Positions 28,828 through 38,081 of a DNA stretch of 64,000 nt are shown here, piece after piece. The stretch's first letter is position 1. Every line of letters begins with the position of its first letter. This DNA comes from Psychrobacter immobilis (GTDB lineage Bacteria > Pseudomonadota > Gammaproteobacteria > Pseudomonadales > Moraxellaceae): contig NZ_CAJGZM010000010.1 of the NCBI RefSeq assembly GCF_904846175.1, forward strand, positions 17,837 to 81,836, in the 5' to 3' direction. The notes beneath the pieces were generated by a model. That model made no database searches. It was given only the letters and a program-made list of their open reading frames with translations, and was not told the origin of the DNA. The position numbers and the translations under genes were made by a program.

Positions 28828-29333
28828 GCGTATAGCTCCAACAATTGGGCGACTTCAGTGGGCTGGACAGGACCATAGGTGTCTTCATTAATCAAGACAG
28901 AAGGACCTTTGTCACAGTTGCCCAAACAGCAAATCGGCAATAGCGTAAAGCGGTTGTCAGCGGTAGTCTGACCATAGTCGATACCCAGCTGCGCTTTTAA
29001 TTCAGCCGCAAGTGCTTCGTAACCCGTTAAGTAACAAGCCACTGAATCACAAATAAGGATGACATTGCGACCAACTGGCTGACGATAAATACGGTTAAAG
29101 AAGGTTGCCACCCCATCCATATCTGTCATCGGAACATTCAGAATATTAGCGATAGCATTGACTTGTGCATCATCGACCCAGCCGTTACGCTTTTGCACGA
29201 TTTTTAGCGCATCTAAAGACGCTGCCCGTGGATGGGGATAATGATGCATAAACTCGTGGATAGCTGCAATTTCTTCAGCGGTTAAAATACTTGCCACATC
29301 TACTTTTGGCATTTTATCGGAAACAATTTTCAT
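28824..29333 (-). CDS. nuoE: NADH-quinone oxidoreductase subunit E (2Fe-2S)
   Basis: 169 residues with a thioredoxin-like fold. 2Fe-2S cluster N1a ligands are in [11 protein letters not shown] and [13 protein letters not shown], essentially the E. coli pattern. The helical N-terminal domain contains [17 protein letters not shown]. The 175 bp between it and nuoCD holds no gene; the operon probably continues through it. Confidence 0.97.
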   Translation of the reverse strand: MKIVSDKMPKVDVASILTAEEIAAIHEFMHHYPHPRAASLDALKIVQKRNGWVDDAQVNAIANILNVPMTDMDGVATFFNRIYRQPVGRNVILICDSVACYLTGYEALAAELKAQLGIDYGQTTADNRFTLLPICCLGNCDKGPSVLINEDTYGPVQPTEVAQLLELYA

Positions 29334-29508
29334 AATCTTTTTCTTTCCTCACTCAGCCCACTGTTAAGGTTGCGCTTATGGCGCAATGACAGCGTTTTGG
29401 TGTGCCAGTTTGGCGATAACATATTAATGAACGTGTCTTACTTTTAATATTTAACATCTAACATTTAGCATTCATAAAAGATGATGATAAATGCATTACG
29501 GCTAACAT

Positions 29509-31284
29509 TTAGCGGTCACAATCGGCCATCACAATATCAATCGATGCCAAATACATAATGGCATCTGATACCAGTGAGCCATTAATCACTGATGGCATTT
29601 GCTGTAAATGTGCAAATGTCGGGGTACGAATACGGGTACGATAGCTCATTGTCGCTTTATCTGAGGTGATGTAATAACTATTTAAGCCTTTGGTCGCTTC
29701 TACGATAGTTGTGCATTCACCCGCTGGCATCACAGGACCCCAAGAGACGGAGATAAAGTGGTTAATCAAGGTCTCAATATCGTTTAGAGTGCGATCTTTT
29801 GGCGGTGGTACTGCCAATGGGTGATCTGCCTTATAAGGACCTTGCGGCATATTATCCATACATTGACGGATGATACGTAGCGACTGGCGCATCTCTTCGA
29901 CTTTGACCATACAGCGATCATAAGCATCGCCGTTATAGCCGACTGGGACTTCAAAATCGTAGTTCTCGTAGCCCATATACGGACGTGCTTTACGCAAATC
30001 AAAATCTAAACCGGTCGCACGTAAACCTGCGCCAGTGACGCCCCACGCCAATGCTTGCTTGGTATTATATTGAGCAACGCCTTGAGTACGACCTTTAAGC
30101 ACACTGTTTTGTAGTGCCGCTTTGACATACTCATCCAAGCGTTTTGGCATCCAGTCTAAGAACTCGCGAACCAAACGTTGCCAGCCGCGCGGTAAATCGT
30201 GCGCGGTACCGCCGATACGGAACCATGCTGGGTGCATACGGTAACCAGTCACGGCTTCGATGACGTCATAGGCTTTTTGGCGGTCGGTAAACATATAGAA
30301 TACCGGCGTCATACCACCCGCATCCTGAATAAAGGTACCGACAAATAATAAGTTATTGGTAATACGGAAAAACTCACTCATCATCACGCGGATAGTTTCA
30401 GCGCGCGGTGGAATGGTAATACCCGCAAGCTTCTCAACCGACATGATATATGGTAGCTCATTCATGACGCCACCGAGATAGTCAATACGGTCGGTATAAG
30501 GAATAAAGGAGTGCCATGTTTGACGCTCAGCCATCTTTTCGGCGCCGCGATGGTGATAGCCAATATCGGGGATACAATCGACGACTTCTTCGCCGTCAAG
30601 CTGTAGCACTAAACGGAACGCACCGTGAGCAGACGGATGATTAGGACCAATGTTCAAGAACATAAAGTCTTCATCACGACCCGAGCGTTTCATGCCCCAC
30701 TCTTCAGGGACAAAGCGCAGGTTTTCTTGCTCGTATTGTTGTTTAGCGGTATTCAAGAAATACGGGGTAAATTCAGTCGCCCGCGCATGATATTCTTTAC
30801 GCAGTGGATGACCTTCCCAATATTTTGGCAATAAAATACGGGTCAAATGCGGATGGCCGCTAAAAACAATGCCAAACATATCCCACACTTCACGCTCATA
30901 CCAGTTGGCATTTGGCCAGATTTTGGTGGCGCTTGGTACATTGAGATCATCTTCGCTTAGCGCGACTTTGATACGCACATCGCTATTACGCTCAAGCGAC
31001 ATCAAATGATAAAACACCGTAAAATCGCTGTCAGGCAAGCCTTGGCGATGTTGACGCAGGCGCTCATCTATCGCTGATAAGTCAAATAGCATGACATAAG
31101 GTTTTGGCAATTTACGCAGGTATAAGAGAACATCCAGCAAATCAGCACGCGCCACCCACACCGTTGGAATCTCATCCACAGTGTGCTGCACGACAAACTT
31201 ACCGGCATACTTCTGCTCCAACTCGGTGATAACCGCTGGGACAGTCTTAATCTTAGGATCTATGTTTTCGACTACCGTGACCAT
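29509..31284 (-). CDS. nuoCD: NADH-quinone oxidoreductase fused subunits C and D
   Basis: 591 residues. The NuoC domain (about 1-185) has the [25 protein letters not shown] and [11 protein letters not shown] signatures. The NuoD domain (about 205-591) begins [17 protein letters not shown] and includes [16 protein letters not shown] and the family's usual C-terminus (MADCDR). NuoD helps form the quinone pocket with NuoB. The C-D fusion is typical of gammaproteobacteria. Confidence 0.98.
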   Translation of the reverse strand: MVTVVENIDPKIKTVPAVITELEQKYAGKFVVQHTVDEIPTVWVARADLLDVLLYLRKLPKPYVMLFDLSAIDERLRQHRQGLPDSDFTVFYHLMSLERNSDVRIKVALSEDDLNVPSATKIWPNANWYEREVWDMFGIVFSGHPHLTRILLPKYWEGHPLRKEYHARATEFTPYFLNTAKQQYEQENLRFVPEEWGMKRSGRDEDFMFLNIGPNHPSAHGAFRLVLQLDGEEVVDCIPDIGYHHRGAEKMAERQTWHSFIPYTDRIDYLGGVMNELPYIMSVEKLAGITIPPRAETIRVMMSEFFRITNNLLFVGTFIQDAGGMTPVFYMFTDRQKAYDVIEAVTGYRMHPAWFRIGGTAHDLPRGWQRLVREFLDWMPKRLDEYVKAALQNSVLKGRTQGVAQYNTKQALAWGVTGAGLRATGLDFDLRKARPYMGYENYDFEVPVGYNGDAYDRCMVKVEEMRQSLRIIRQCMDNMPQGPYKADHPLAVPPPKDRTLNDIETLINHFISVSWGPVMPAGECTTIVEATKGLNSYYITSDKATMSYRTRIRTPTFAHLQQMPSVINGSLVSDAIMYLASIDIVMADCDR

Positions 31285-31410
31285 GAATGATGTATTCCTT
31301 CATTAATCATAATTGAGCTATGTTAAACATAACCAAACTACGATGAATATATGCGTACTGAGCACTTTTACGGATTATGAATGATTGAGCCAAACTACAA
31401 CGTTAACTAT

Positions 31411-31446
31411 TAAATGACTTATAGCTAGTAAATGACTCATAGCTAG
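31411..31446. repeat. 18-bp tandem duplication over the nuoB stop
   Basis: Two adjacent units, TAAATGACTTATAGCTAG (31411-31428) and TAAATGACTCATAGCTAG (31429-31446), differ at one base. The second contains the nuoB stop codon (31445-31443 on the minus strand). Confidence 0.9.
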
Positions 31447-32111
31447 ATACTATCTGGGCTACGCAAGTTTTTCACAGCGATACGATCTGCTTGCTTACGG
31501 TCACGCTCAGGCGTCATTTGTGGCTGATAGATACCTTGCTCATTGACATGAATACCCAGCGGACGACGCTCTTTAGTAATCGACTCTTGCAGCAGCATCA
31601 AGCCTTGAATCAAGGCTTCTGGACGCGGCGGACAACCGGGTACATAAACATCAACAGGAATGATTTTATCCACGCCTTGTACCACTGAGTAGATGTCATA
31701 CATGCCACCCGAGTTGGCACAAGCACCCATTGAGATGACCCATTTTGGCTCAAGCATTTGCTCATATAAACGCTGAATAACCGGTGCCATTTTCACAAAA
31801 CAGGTACCAGCGACAATCATCACGTCCGCCTGACGCGGCGAGGCACGAATAACTTCGGCACCAAAGCGTGATAAATCGTGAACCGCGGTTAAGGTAGTGG
31901 CATATTCGACATAACAGCATGAAGTACCAAAGTTAAATGGCCACAGTGAGTGCTTGCGCCCCCAGTTTGCTGTTGAATGGACAAGGTCTTCAAGACGACC
32001 CATAAAGACGTTTTTATTGACTTCGTCTTCGAGCGGATCATTGACCGTTTGACTAGTCTGTGCAGGATAGATATCTGCATCAGGGTTGGCTTTTGTTAAT
32101 GTGTATTTCAT
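31443..32111 (-). CDS. nuoB: NADH-quinone oxidoreductase subunit B (cluster N2)
   Basis: Bears the terminal cluster N2 that reduces quinone. The adjacent cysteines in [11 protein letters not shown], plus GTCFVKMAP and [10 protein letters not shown], supply the ligands. The core from [16 protein letters not shown] matches E. coli NuoB throughout. ATGs at 32120 and 32111 are both in frame; AAAGG lies 9 nt before the second and only 4 nt before the first, so 32111 (222 residues) is chosen. Confidence 0.97.
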   Translation of the reverse strand: MKYTLTKANPDADIYPAQTSQTVNDPLEDEVNKNVFMGRLEDLVHSTANWGRKHSLWPFNFGTSCCYVEYATTLTAVHDLSRFGAEVIRASPRQADVMIVAGTCFVKMAPVIQRLYEQMLEPKWVISMGACANSGGMYDIYSVVQGVDKIIPVDVYVPGCPPRPEALIQGLMLLQESITKERRPLGIHVNEQGIYQPQMTPERDRKQADRIAVKNLRSPDSI

Positions 32112-32235
32112 AACATACAACCTTTATTTTAAGCGACTTGTAGCAATCAGATTGATATTACTATCGCCATAACTTCTATTATTAATAAGTGACCATTCTG
32201 GTGTGCAACTGCAAGATAGCCAAAAGCAATTGGCT

Positions 32236-32862
32236 TTAAACGCCTTTAGCATTGTCTTGTTGCGCAGAGGTGGCAAAATCCACGGAGGTAATATTACCTG
32301 TGGTATTAATATGATCGATATTTTGCAAGTGGCGACGATTGGTCTCAATATTGTTCGAGACATTAATCTGTCCTGAAGACTGCGCCGGTATTTTACCCGT
32401 CGGGTCGACCATCAGCTCATCAACGCCATCAAACTTGGTGATATCTGCCAAATTGAAACCTGCTGGAGCGGCATATAAACGTGCTTGTTTACGGCGCTTA
32501 TCTGCTGGTGCCCAGTTCAATGCACCTAAACTCAATGCATAAACCAGACCAATCAACAAGTCGACGATAAAAGTCGCGGCTGTCGCAAAGCCAAGCCAGC
32601 CCGTTTCACGCACTGACACTGCATATGCATACAAATACAGCGCTTCTAAGTCGAAGATGACAAAGAAGATGGCCACCAAATAGAATTTGGCAGACAAACG
32701 AATGCGGGCGTTGCCAGCTCCGACAACACCCGCTTCAAATATCTCTTCTTTTTGTGAGCCATGAGAGCGACCGCCCAGTAAGCGCGGAACGACCAGCATA
32801 AAAACAACTAGCCCAATGGCGGCTAAAATAAAAGCAATTGCTGACCAATTAAAAGCAGACAT
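32236..32862 (-). CDS. nuoA: NADH-quinone oxidoreductase subunit A
   Basis: 208 residues against about 147 in E. coli. Three helices: IAFILAAIGLVVFMLVVP, FYLVAIFFVIFDLEALYLYAYAV (with the conserved FDLE acidic pair) and TFIVDLLIGLVYALSLGAL. The remaining roughly 85 residues form a hydrophilic Asn/Asp/Thr-rich tail. First gene of the operon, about 170 bp downstream of a good promoter. Confidence 0.95.
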   Translation of the reverse strand: MSAFNWSAIAFILAAIGLVVFMLVVPRLLGGRSHGSQKEEIFEAGVVGAGNARIRLSAKFYLVAIFFVIFDLEALYLYAYAVSVRETGWLGFATAATFIVDLLIGLVYALSLGALNWAPADKRRKQARLYAAPAGFNLADITKFDGVDELMVDPTGKIPAQSSGQINVSNNIETNRRHLQNIDHINTTGNITSVDFATSAQQDNAKGV

Positions 32863-33809
32863 GATAATACGTGCTCCTCACCCAATCGAGTGTCAAGCGC
32901 ACCGCGAATACTCACAAATAATGGTGGTAATGGCGACAGGCATAACGCAGACGAAAACACAAAGTAACTGTCATTGAGTCACTTTATTTGAGTAAATTTG
33001 TTTAAATAACTCAGTGATTATGATCAATCAATGACTATTATAGCTACTGTGCTGGTAATAACCAATTATCAAGCTTATTGACGACGATGTCAGACGTGAC
33101 CAACTGTAGATGTTCCGCTCTGTTCGCGGATAAAAAGGCTGGTCGCCTAACGCATCTTTTAACAACGTAAGATCAACGTATTAAATCAATATCGTATTCA
33201 ATCGCTTACTTAATTGATTTAATAGCTCATTACACGTGGTCAACAATGACGTGACAACTGGCATAAATTATTTACGTACTATACGCATATCGGTAATCAA
33301 AAGCTAGTTTTTAACTGCATTGAGCGGTCATTTTCTCTGCAAAAAAAATATGTTTTTTTTACCATAAACTATGATATAGACGTTACCTTATATTAAGCCC
33401 AAATCCATATTTCTAAAAAGGCACTGGTATATATAGTGTAATTCGCGCAATCCAAACGCTTTTTTACTGCGCACTCATCTACTAACTCCTCACCCAAAGA
33501 TAGGGTTTTTGCTTTATAATGACCCACCGAATTTTATGGTTATATCAGCGGCTATTTTAATGACAGCGGTTATGATTAATTGTCACAAAATATTAACTGC
33601 GATGCGCTTAATGAGCGGATGGTTTAAATAACCTTATCGACGCCATGTTTTGATATCGAGATGACACAATAAGCCATAACGCTATGTTGTCATGTTGCGC
33701 TATCCATTTTCTTAATTAATACTCGCAGTATTTATTTGATTTAGCCGCTCTTAATCAGCGCTAGCCTATTTTTGCTTTCTTTTTTTGCTTTTGTCTTACA
33801 GGTCACCTT
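32863..33809. other. 947-bp divergent intergenic region between nuoA and rep
   Basis: No gene found on either strand. It holds the nuo promoter at 33037-33065. On the rep side, a consensus TATAAT lies at 33515-33520 without a clear -35. Unusually long for this compact window; a regulatory RNA or transcription-factor sites for nuo could be hidden here, but no structure stands out apart from A/T-rich runs near 33340-33365. Confidence 0.5.
33037..33065 (-). promoter_or_regulatory. sigma70-type promoter of the nuo operon
   Basis: On the minus strand, TTGGTT (33065-33060), 17 bp, then a consensus TATAAT (33042-33037). Transcription would begin near 33030 and leave a leader of about 170 nt before nuoA. 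This is the best-scoring promoter by eye in the 947-bp region. Confidence 0.6.
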
Positions 33810-35843
33810 ATGAGTCAACTTAATCCCAAACAACAAGAAGCGATGCTCTACGTATCAGGTCCATTGCTTGTGCTAGCAGGTGCCGGCTCCGGTAAGACAT
33901 CGGTGATTACGCGTAAAATCGCTTATCTAATCGAAGAATGTAACATGCCAGCTGAGCGTATCACGGCGGTGACGTTTACCAATAAAGCGGCGCGTGAGAT
34001 GAAAGCTCGTGTCAGTAAATTGCTGCCGAGTGAAAAAACCCGCGGTCTGACGGTATCGACCTTTCACCAATTTGGGCTACAGTTTTTACGTTATGAGTTG
34101 ATTCATACCCCACTCAAAGGCAACTTTTCCATCATGGATAGCGACGATAGCAAGCGTTTGCTGATGGAGCTGATGATGCGTGACAATTTAAGCGGCGCGG
34201 AAAGCCGCGAGTTGGTTGGTAAAGCGATAAAAATGATTTCTGATTGGAAAAATGATCTGATTGAACCGGATAAGGCAATGGAAACCTTAGACGATCCAGA
34301 AGATATGATTTTTGCCACCCTTTATGCTTTATATGAGCGTAATCTGCGTGCTTATAATGCCGTGGATTTTGACGATTTGATTGTCTTGCCGACCAAAATA
34401 TTACGTGAAAATAGAGAGCTGCGTGATAAATGGCAAAACCGTATTCGTTATTTGCTCGTCGATGAGTATCAAGATACCAATACCGCCCAGTATGAGATGA
34501 TTAAATATCTGGTCGGACCGCAAGGACGCTTTACTGTCGTTGGTGATGACGACCAATCTATCTATGCCTGGCGCGGTGCAAAACCTGAAAACATGGGATT
34601 ACTGAAAGAAGATTTTCCTAAGCTTAAAATCGTCATGCTTGAGCAAAACTATCGCTCGACCACGCGTATCTTGACCTCTGCCAACGCCGTTATTACCAAT
34701 AACGAGCATTTATTTGAAAAGAAACTTTGGTCGGATAAAGGTCAAGGCGAAAAAATTCGCATCATTAATTGCCGTAATGACGATGATGAATCTGAGCGCG
34801 TGGCAAAAGAAATTGTTACGCATAAACTGCGTTTCGGTAATGAGTGGGAGCAATATGCGGTTCTTTATCGCAGTAACTTTCAGGCGCGAATGTTAGAAGC
34901 ACAGTTACGTCAGCTGCAAGTGCCTTATAAATTATCGGGCGGTCAGTCGTTCTTCGCCCGTAGTGAAATCAAAGACATCATGGGTTATTTGCGTTTGATT
35001 CTTAACCCTGAAGATGACAGCGCATTTTTACGCATTATTAATACGCCTAAGCGCGGGATGGGACCAGCAACCCTTGAAAAGCTTGGTTTATTTTCACAAG
35101 AGCATAGCATCTCATTATTGGCGTCTTGTACCCATGCCGGGCTTGCTCACGTATTGCCGTCAAAAGCCTATGGCACCTTAAAAGAGTTTGGCGATTTTAT
35201 TGGCCACTATACCCGCGAGCTCGATCAGCATCCTGATCCTGTACCAATCGTCCGTCAAATGATTGATGAAACCGGTTATATTGACTTTGTCCGTAGCGAC
35301 TCAAAAACCCCGCAGCAAGAAAAAAATCGTATCGATAATATCGACATGCTCTATACCAGTATTCAGTCGCTGATTAATCGCGCTGAAGAAGATGAAGACC
35401 GCACCATTGATACCATCATTCGTAAGCTGGTATTGCTCGATATGCTTGAGCAGCAGCAAGAAGAAGAGAATACCAATAAAGTGAACCTCATGACTTTGCA
35501 TGCGGCAAAAGGTTTGGAGTTTGACTTTGTATATATCATGGGGCTTGAGGAAGAGATGCTACCGCACCGCAACTCTATCCTGAGCGAGACGGTCGACGAA
35601 GAACGACGCTTGATGTACGTAGGCATTACCCGCGCCCGTCGTGAGCTAACCTTGACGCTTGCGACCCAGCGCCGCGCGGGCGGGCAGATGCGCGTAACGT
35701 CTGAATCAAGATTTTTAGATGAGTTGCCAGAAGAACATATTGACTGGCCAGCCAAAGCGAAAAAGAAAAAAGCCAGCAAAGACCCTGAAAAAGTCGCTGA
35801 TGAATACTTGGCTAATATTCGGGCATTATTAGGGAATCGCTAA
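33810..35843 (+). CDS. rep: ATP-dependent DNA helicase Rep
   Basis: 677-residue SF1A helicase, E. coli Rep about 673. Motifs: Q motif LNPKQQEAM, Walker A LAGAGSGKTSVIT, Ia TFTNKAAREM, II LLVDEYQDTN, III VVGDDDQSIYAWRGA, IV LEQNYRST, V TLHAAKGLEF and VI RRLMYVGITRAR. The sequence follows Rep rather than UvrD, for instance STFHQFGLQF, KISDWKNDL-like KMISDWKNDL and NPEDDSAFLRIINTPKRGMGPATL. It helps replication forks pass protein blocks. The Shine-Dalgarno AGGT lies upstream of the ATG. Confidence 0.93.
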   Translation: MSQLNPKQQEAMLYVSGPLLVLAGAGSGKTSVITRKIAYLIEECNMPAERITAVTFTNKAAREMKARVSKLLPSEKTRGLTVSTFHQFGLQFLRYELIHTPLKGNFSIMDSDDSKRLLMELMMRDNLSGAESRELVGKAIKMISDWKNDLIEPDKAMETLDDPEDMIFATLYALYERNLRAYNAVDFDDLIVLPTKILRENRELRDKWQNRIRYLLVDEYQDTNTAQYEMIKYLVGPQGRFTVVGDDDQSIYAWRGAKPENMGLLKEDFPKLKIVMLEQNYRSTTRILTSANAVITNNEHLFEKKLWSDKGQGEKIRIINCRNDDDESERVAKEIVTHKLRFGNEWEQYAVLYRSNFQARMLEAQLRQLQVPYKLSGGQSFFARSEIKDIMGYLRLILNPEDDSAFLRIINTPKRGMGPATLEKLGLFSQEHSISLLASCTHAGLAHVLPSKAYGTLKEFGDFIGHYTRELDQHPDPVPIVRQMIDETGYIDFVRSDSKTPQQEKNRIDNIDMLYTSIQSLINRAEEDEDRTIDTIIRKLVLLDMLEQQQEEENTNKVNLMTLHAAKGLEFDFVYIMGLEEEMLPHRNSILSETVDEERRLMYVGITRARRELTLTLATQRRAGGQMRVTSESRFLDELPEEHIDWPAKAKKKKASKDPEKVADEYLANIRALLGNR

Positions 35844-35957
35844 GCCTAGCACTTAGAAAAGCCGCTCATGCTTATGCTTAGCCTTATGTTTACCACGCTT
35901 AAAATAAGCGGTAAGCTTAATTTTTTATTTATACTTTTTGAAAAACTTGGAACCTTT

Positions 35958-37361
35958 ATGCCCACCTCGACGCCGAATCCTGAACGACCATCGACACGGC
36001 AGGGCGATTATAATCCGGCAGAATCTAGCGGCGAATATAAGCTGTTGTATTTGCAAGGTTTGGTTGCCGAAAAGGCATATGGGGCGATTACTGAGTTTTT
36101 AGAAAAGCAATCAGAATATGAGATTGCCAGCTTATTAGAATCTTTCCCTAGTCAAAACCGCTTATTGATTTGGGCGCAGGTGCCAGAAGATATCAAAGGT
36201 GAAGTGCTTGCGGAGTTAGAGTTTGATACCCGCCAGCCGCTGTTAGAAAACGTCTCTTCAAAAGAGATATCGCTTTTTACCCAAGACCTTGATGCGCAAG
36301 ATATCTCTGAAATTTTAGATACCGTTACCGAAAGTGTGCGTACCTCGGTGATGGCAACTCTAGATGAAGATATCCGCATTCAGGTCAATAAGCTTGATAC
36401 CTATGCCGACTGGGAAGTCGGTAGTTATATGGATCCCGATCTCATTCAGATCAGGGACGATATCACCCTTGCAGAAGTACAAAACTGGCTGCGGGAAAAT
36501 GCCGATTTGCTCGATGACGAAAGCCAAGAACTGTTGGTCGTTGACCAAAGCCAACAATTACTTGGGCTACTCAGTCTGGTCGATTTGATTAAACACGACC
36601 AACGTACCTTAGTTGAAGAGCTGATTGATGCAGCCATTACGATTAATGACCGCTTAGATATTCAAGATGCGGCAGCGATTTTTCGTTCAGAAGACATTCG
36701 CTTTGCCCCTGTGATTAATAATCATGGCGAGCTGGTCGGTCAGTTAAATGGTGAAGACATCATGGAGATTATCCAAGATGATGTCGATAGCACCATGAAA
36801 AACCTTGCCGGTGTTAGCCAAGATGAAGAGCTGTTTGCGCCTATTTTGACCAGTGCCAAGAGTCGGAGTATTTGGCTCGGTATTAATTTATGCACCGCGC
36901 TCTTAGCTGCTGCAGTGATTGGACAGTTTGAAGCCGTACTAGCAAAGGTTGTGGCGCTGGCAATACTGATGCCCGTGGTTGCCAGTATGGGCGGTATTGC
37001 AGGCTCGCAGACGCTGACGGTGGTCATTCGCGGTATGGCGATGGGTCAAATTGGTGGTTCCAACCGCTTATGGCTGCTCAATAAAGAGCTGTGGGTTGGC
37101 GCGATAAACGGTATCATATGGGCGATAATCATGGCGTTTATTGCTCAATTGTGGTTTCATGATATTAAAATCAGTGCTGTCATTGGCCTTGCTATCGCGA
37201 TTAACATGACTGCCGCCAACGTTTCAGGCATCAGTATTCCGCTGATGCTTAAACGTATGAATATCGATCCTGCATTATCCGCCTCGGTTATCTTGACCAC
37301 CGTAACGGATATTGTTGGCTTTATGTCGTTTTTGGGCTTGGCAAGTTTACTGATTCTTTAG
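35958..37361 (+). CDS. mgtE: magnesium transporter MgtE
   Basis: 467 residues. The N-terminal helical MgtE_N domain contains IASLLESFPSQNRLLIWAQV. Two CBS domains follow (VGSYMDPDLIQIRDDITLAEVQNWL to LGLLSLVDL, and INDRLDIQDAAAIF to LVGQLNGEDIMEI). Five transmembrane helices include MPVVASMGGIAGSQTLTVVIRG and MTAANVSGISIPL. CBS domains in MgtE sense cytosolic Mg and gate the pore. The frame is open from 35868, but the ATG at 35958 has GGAACC upstream and begins the domain, so it is used. Confidence 0.93.
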   Translation: MPTSTPNPERPSTRQGDYNPAESSGEYKLLYLQGLVAEKAYGAITEFLEKQSEYEIASLLESFPSQNRLLIWAQVPEDIKGEVLAELEFDTRQPLLENVSSKEISLFTQDLDAQDISEILDTVTESVRTSVMATLDEDIRIQVNKLDTYADWEVGSYMDPDLIQIRDDITLAEVQNWLRENADLLDDESQELLVVDQSQQLLGLLSLVDLIKHDQRTLVEELIDAAITINDRLDIQDAAAIFRSEDIRFAPVINNHGELVGQLNGEDIMEIIQDDVDSTMKNLAGVSQDEELFAPILTSAKSRSIWLGINLCTALLAAAVIGQFEAVLAKVVALAILMPVVASMGGIAGSQTLTVVIRGMAMGQIGGSNRLWLLNKELWVGAINGIIWAIIMAFIAQLWFHDIKISAVIGLAIAINMTAANVSGISIPLMLKRMNIDPALSASVILTTVTDIVGFMSFLGLASLLIL

Positions 37362-37507
37362 TCAATCTCCTATTAAAAGTTAAATACGAAAAGTTAGAAA
37401 TCAGCAGCTATTTATAAAAATAGTTGTTGTTAAGCATTTAAAAACTAAAAGTTAAAAATGTGATTCATTCTGTTTATACAACCATTACATCGTTAAGTGA
37501 GTGCGTT

Positions 37508-37972
37508 ATGCAAGCTGTACAAGTTAAAGTATTAAATCCTAAAATCACTGAAGATAAAGCGTTCTCGCTACCAACACGCGCAACCGATGGCAGCGCAGGT
37601 ATCGACTTACGCGCTTGTATTGACGAGCCTTTGACGATTAAAGCCGGTGCGACGCATTTGATTGGCACGGGTTTGGCGGTTTATATCCAAGACCCTAATT
37701 TTGCGGGTATGATTTTACCGCGCTCAGGTCTTGGTCATAAGCACGGTATCGTCTTGGGAAATCTGGTTGGCTTGATTGATGCCGACTATCAAGGTGAGCT
37801 GATGGTCAGTATTTGGAATCGCAGCAATGAAGATTTTGTGTTAAATCCTGCCGAGCGTATGGCGCAATATGTGGTTGTACCGGTTGCCCGTCCTGAGTTT
37901 GAATTGGTGGCAGAATTTAGTGATACCAGTGCGCGCGGTGCCGGTGGTTTCGGACATTCAGGTCGTCAGTAG
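37508..37972 (+). CDS. dut: dUTP diphosphatase
   Basis: 154-residue trimeric dUTPase (E. coli about 152). All five motifs are visible: [25 protein letters not shown] (containing motif 2), [26 protein letters not shown] and the flexible C-terminal [11 protein letters not shown] arm. It hydrolyses dUTP to dUMP, keeping uracil out of DNA. The ATG at 37508 is preceded by GTGAG. The dut - phosphohexomutase - argB order resembles Pseudomonas dut-algC-argB. Confidence 0.96.
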   Translation: MQAVQVKVLNPKITEDKAFSLPTRATDGSAGIDLRACIDEPLTIKAGATHLIGTGLAVYIQDPNFAGMILPRSGLGHKHGIVLGNLVGLIDADYQGELMVSIWNRSNEDFVLNPAERMAQYVVVPVARPEFELVAEFSDTSARGAGGFGHSGRQ

Positions 37973-38081
37973 TCCGTACTGATTTATCATTTTAATTGTT
38001 TATCATGATGACAATCTAGAAATCATAATAATTTAATAATCACTATTACCCCATTTATCACGATAATAAGGAGAGTAAGCG

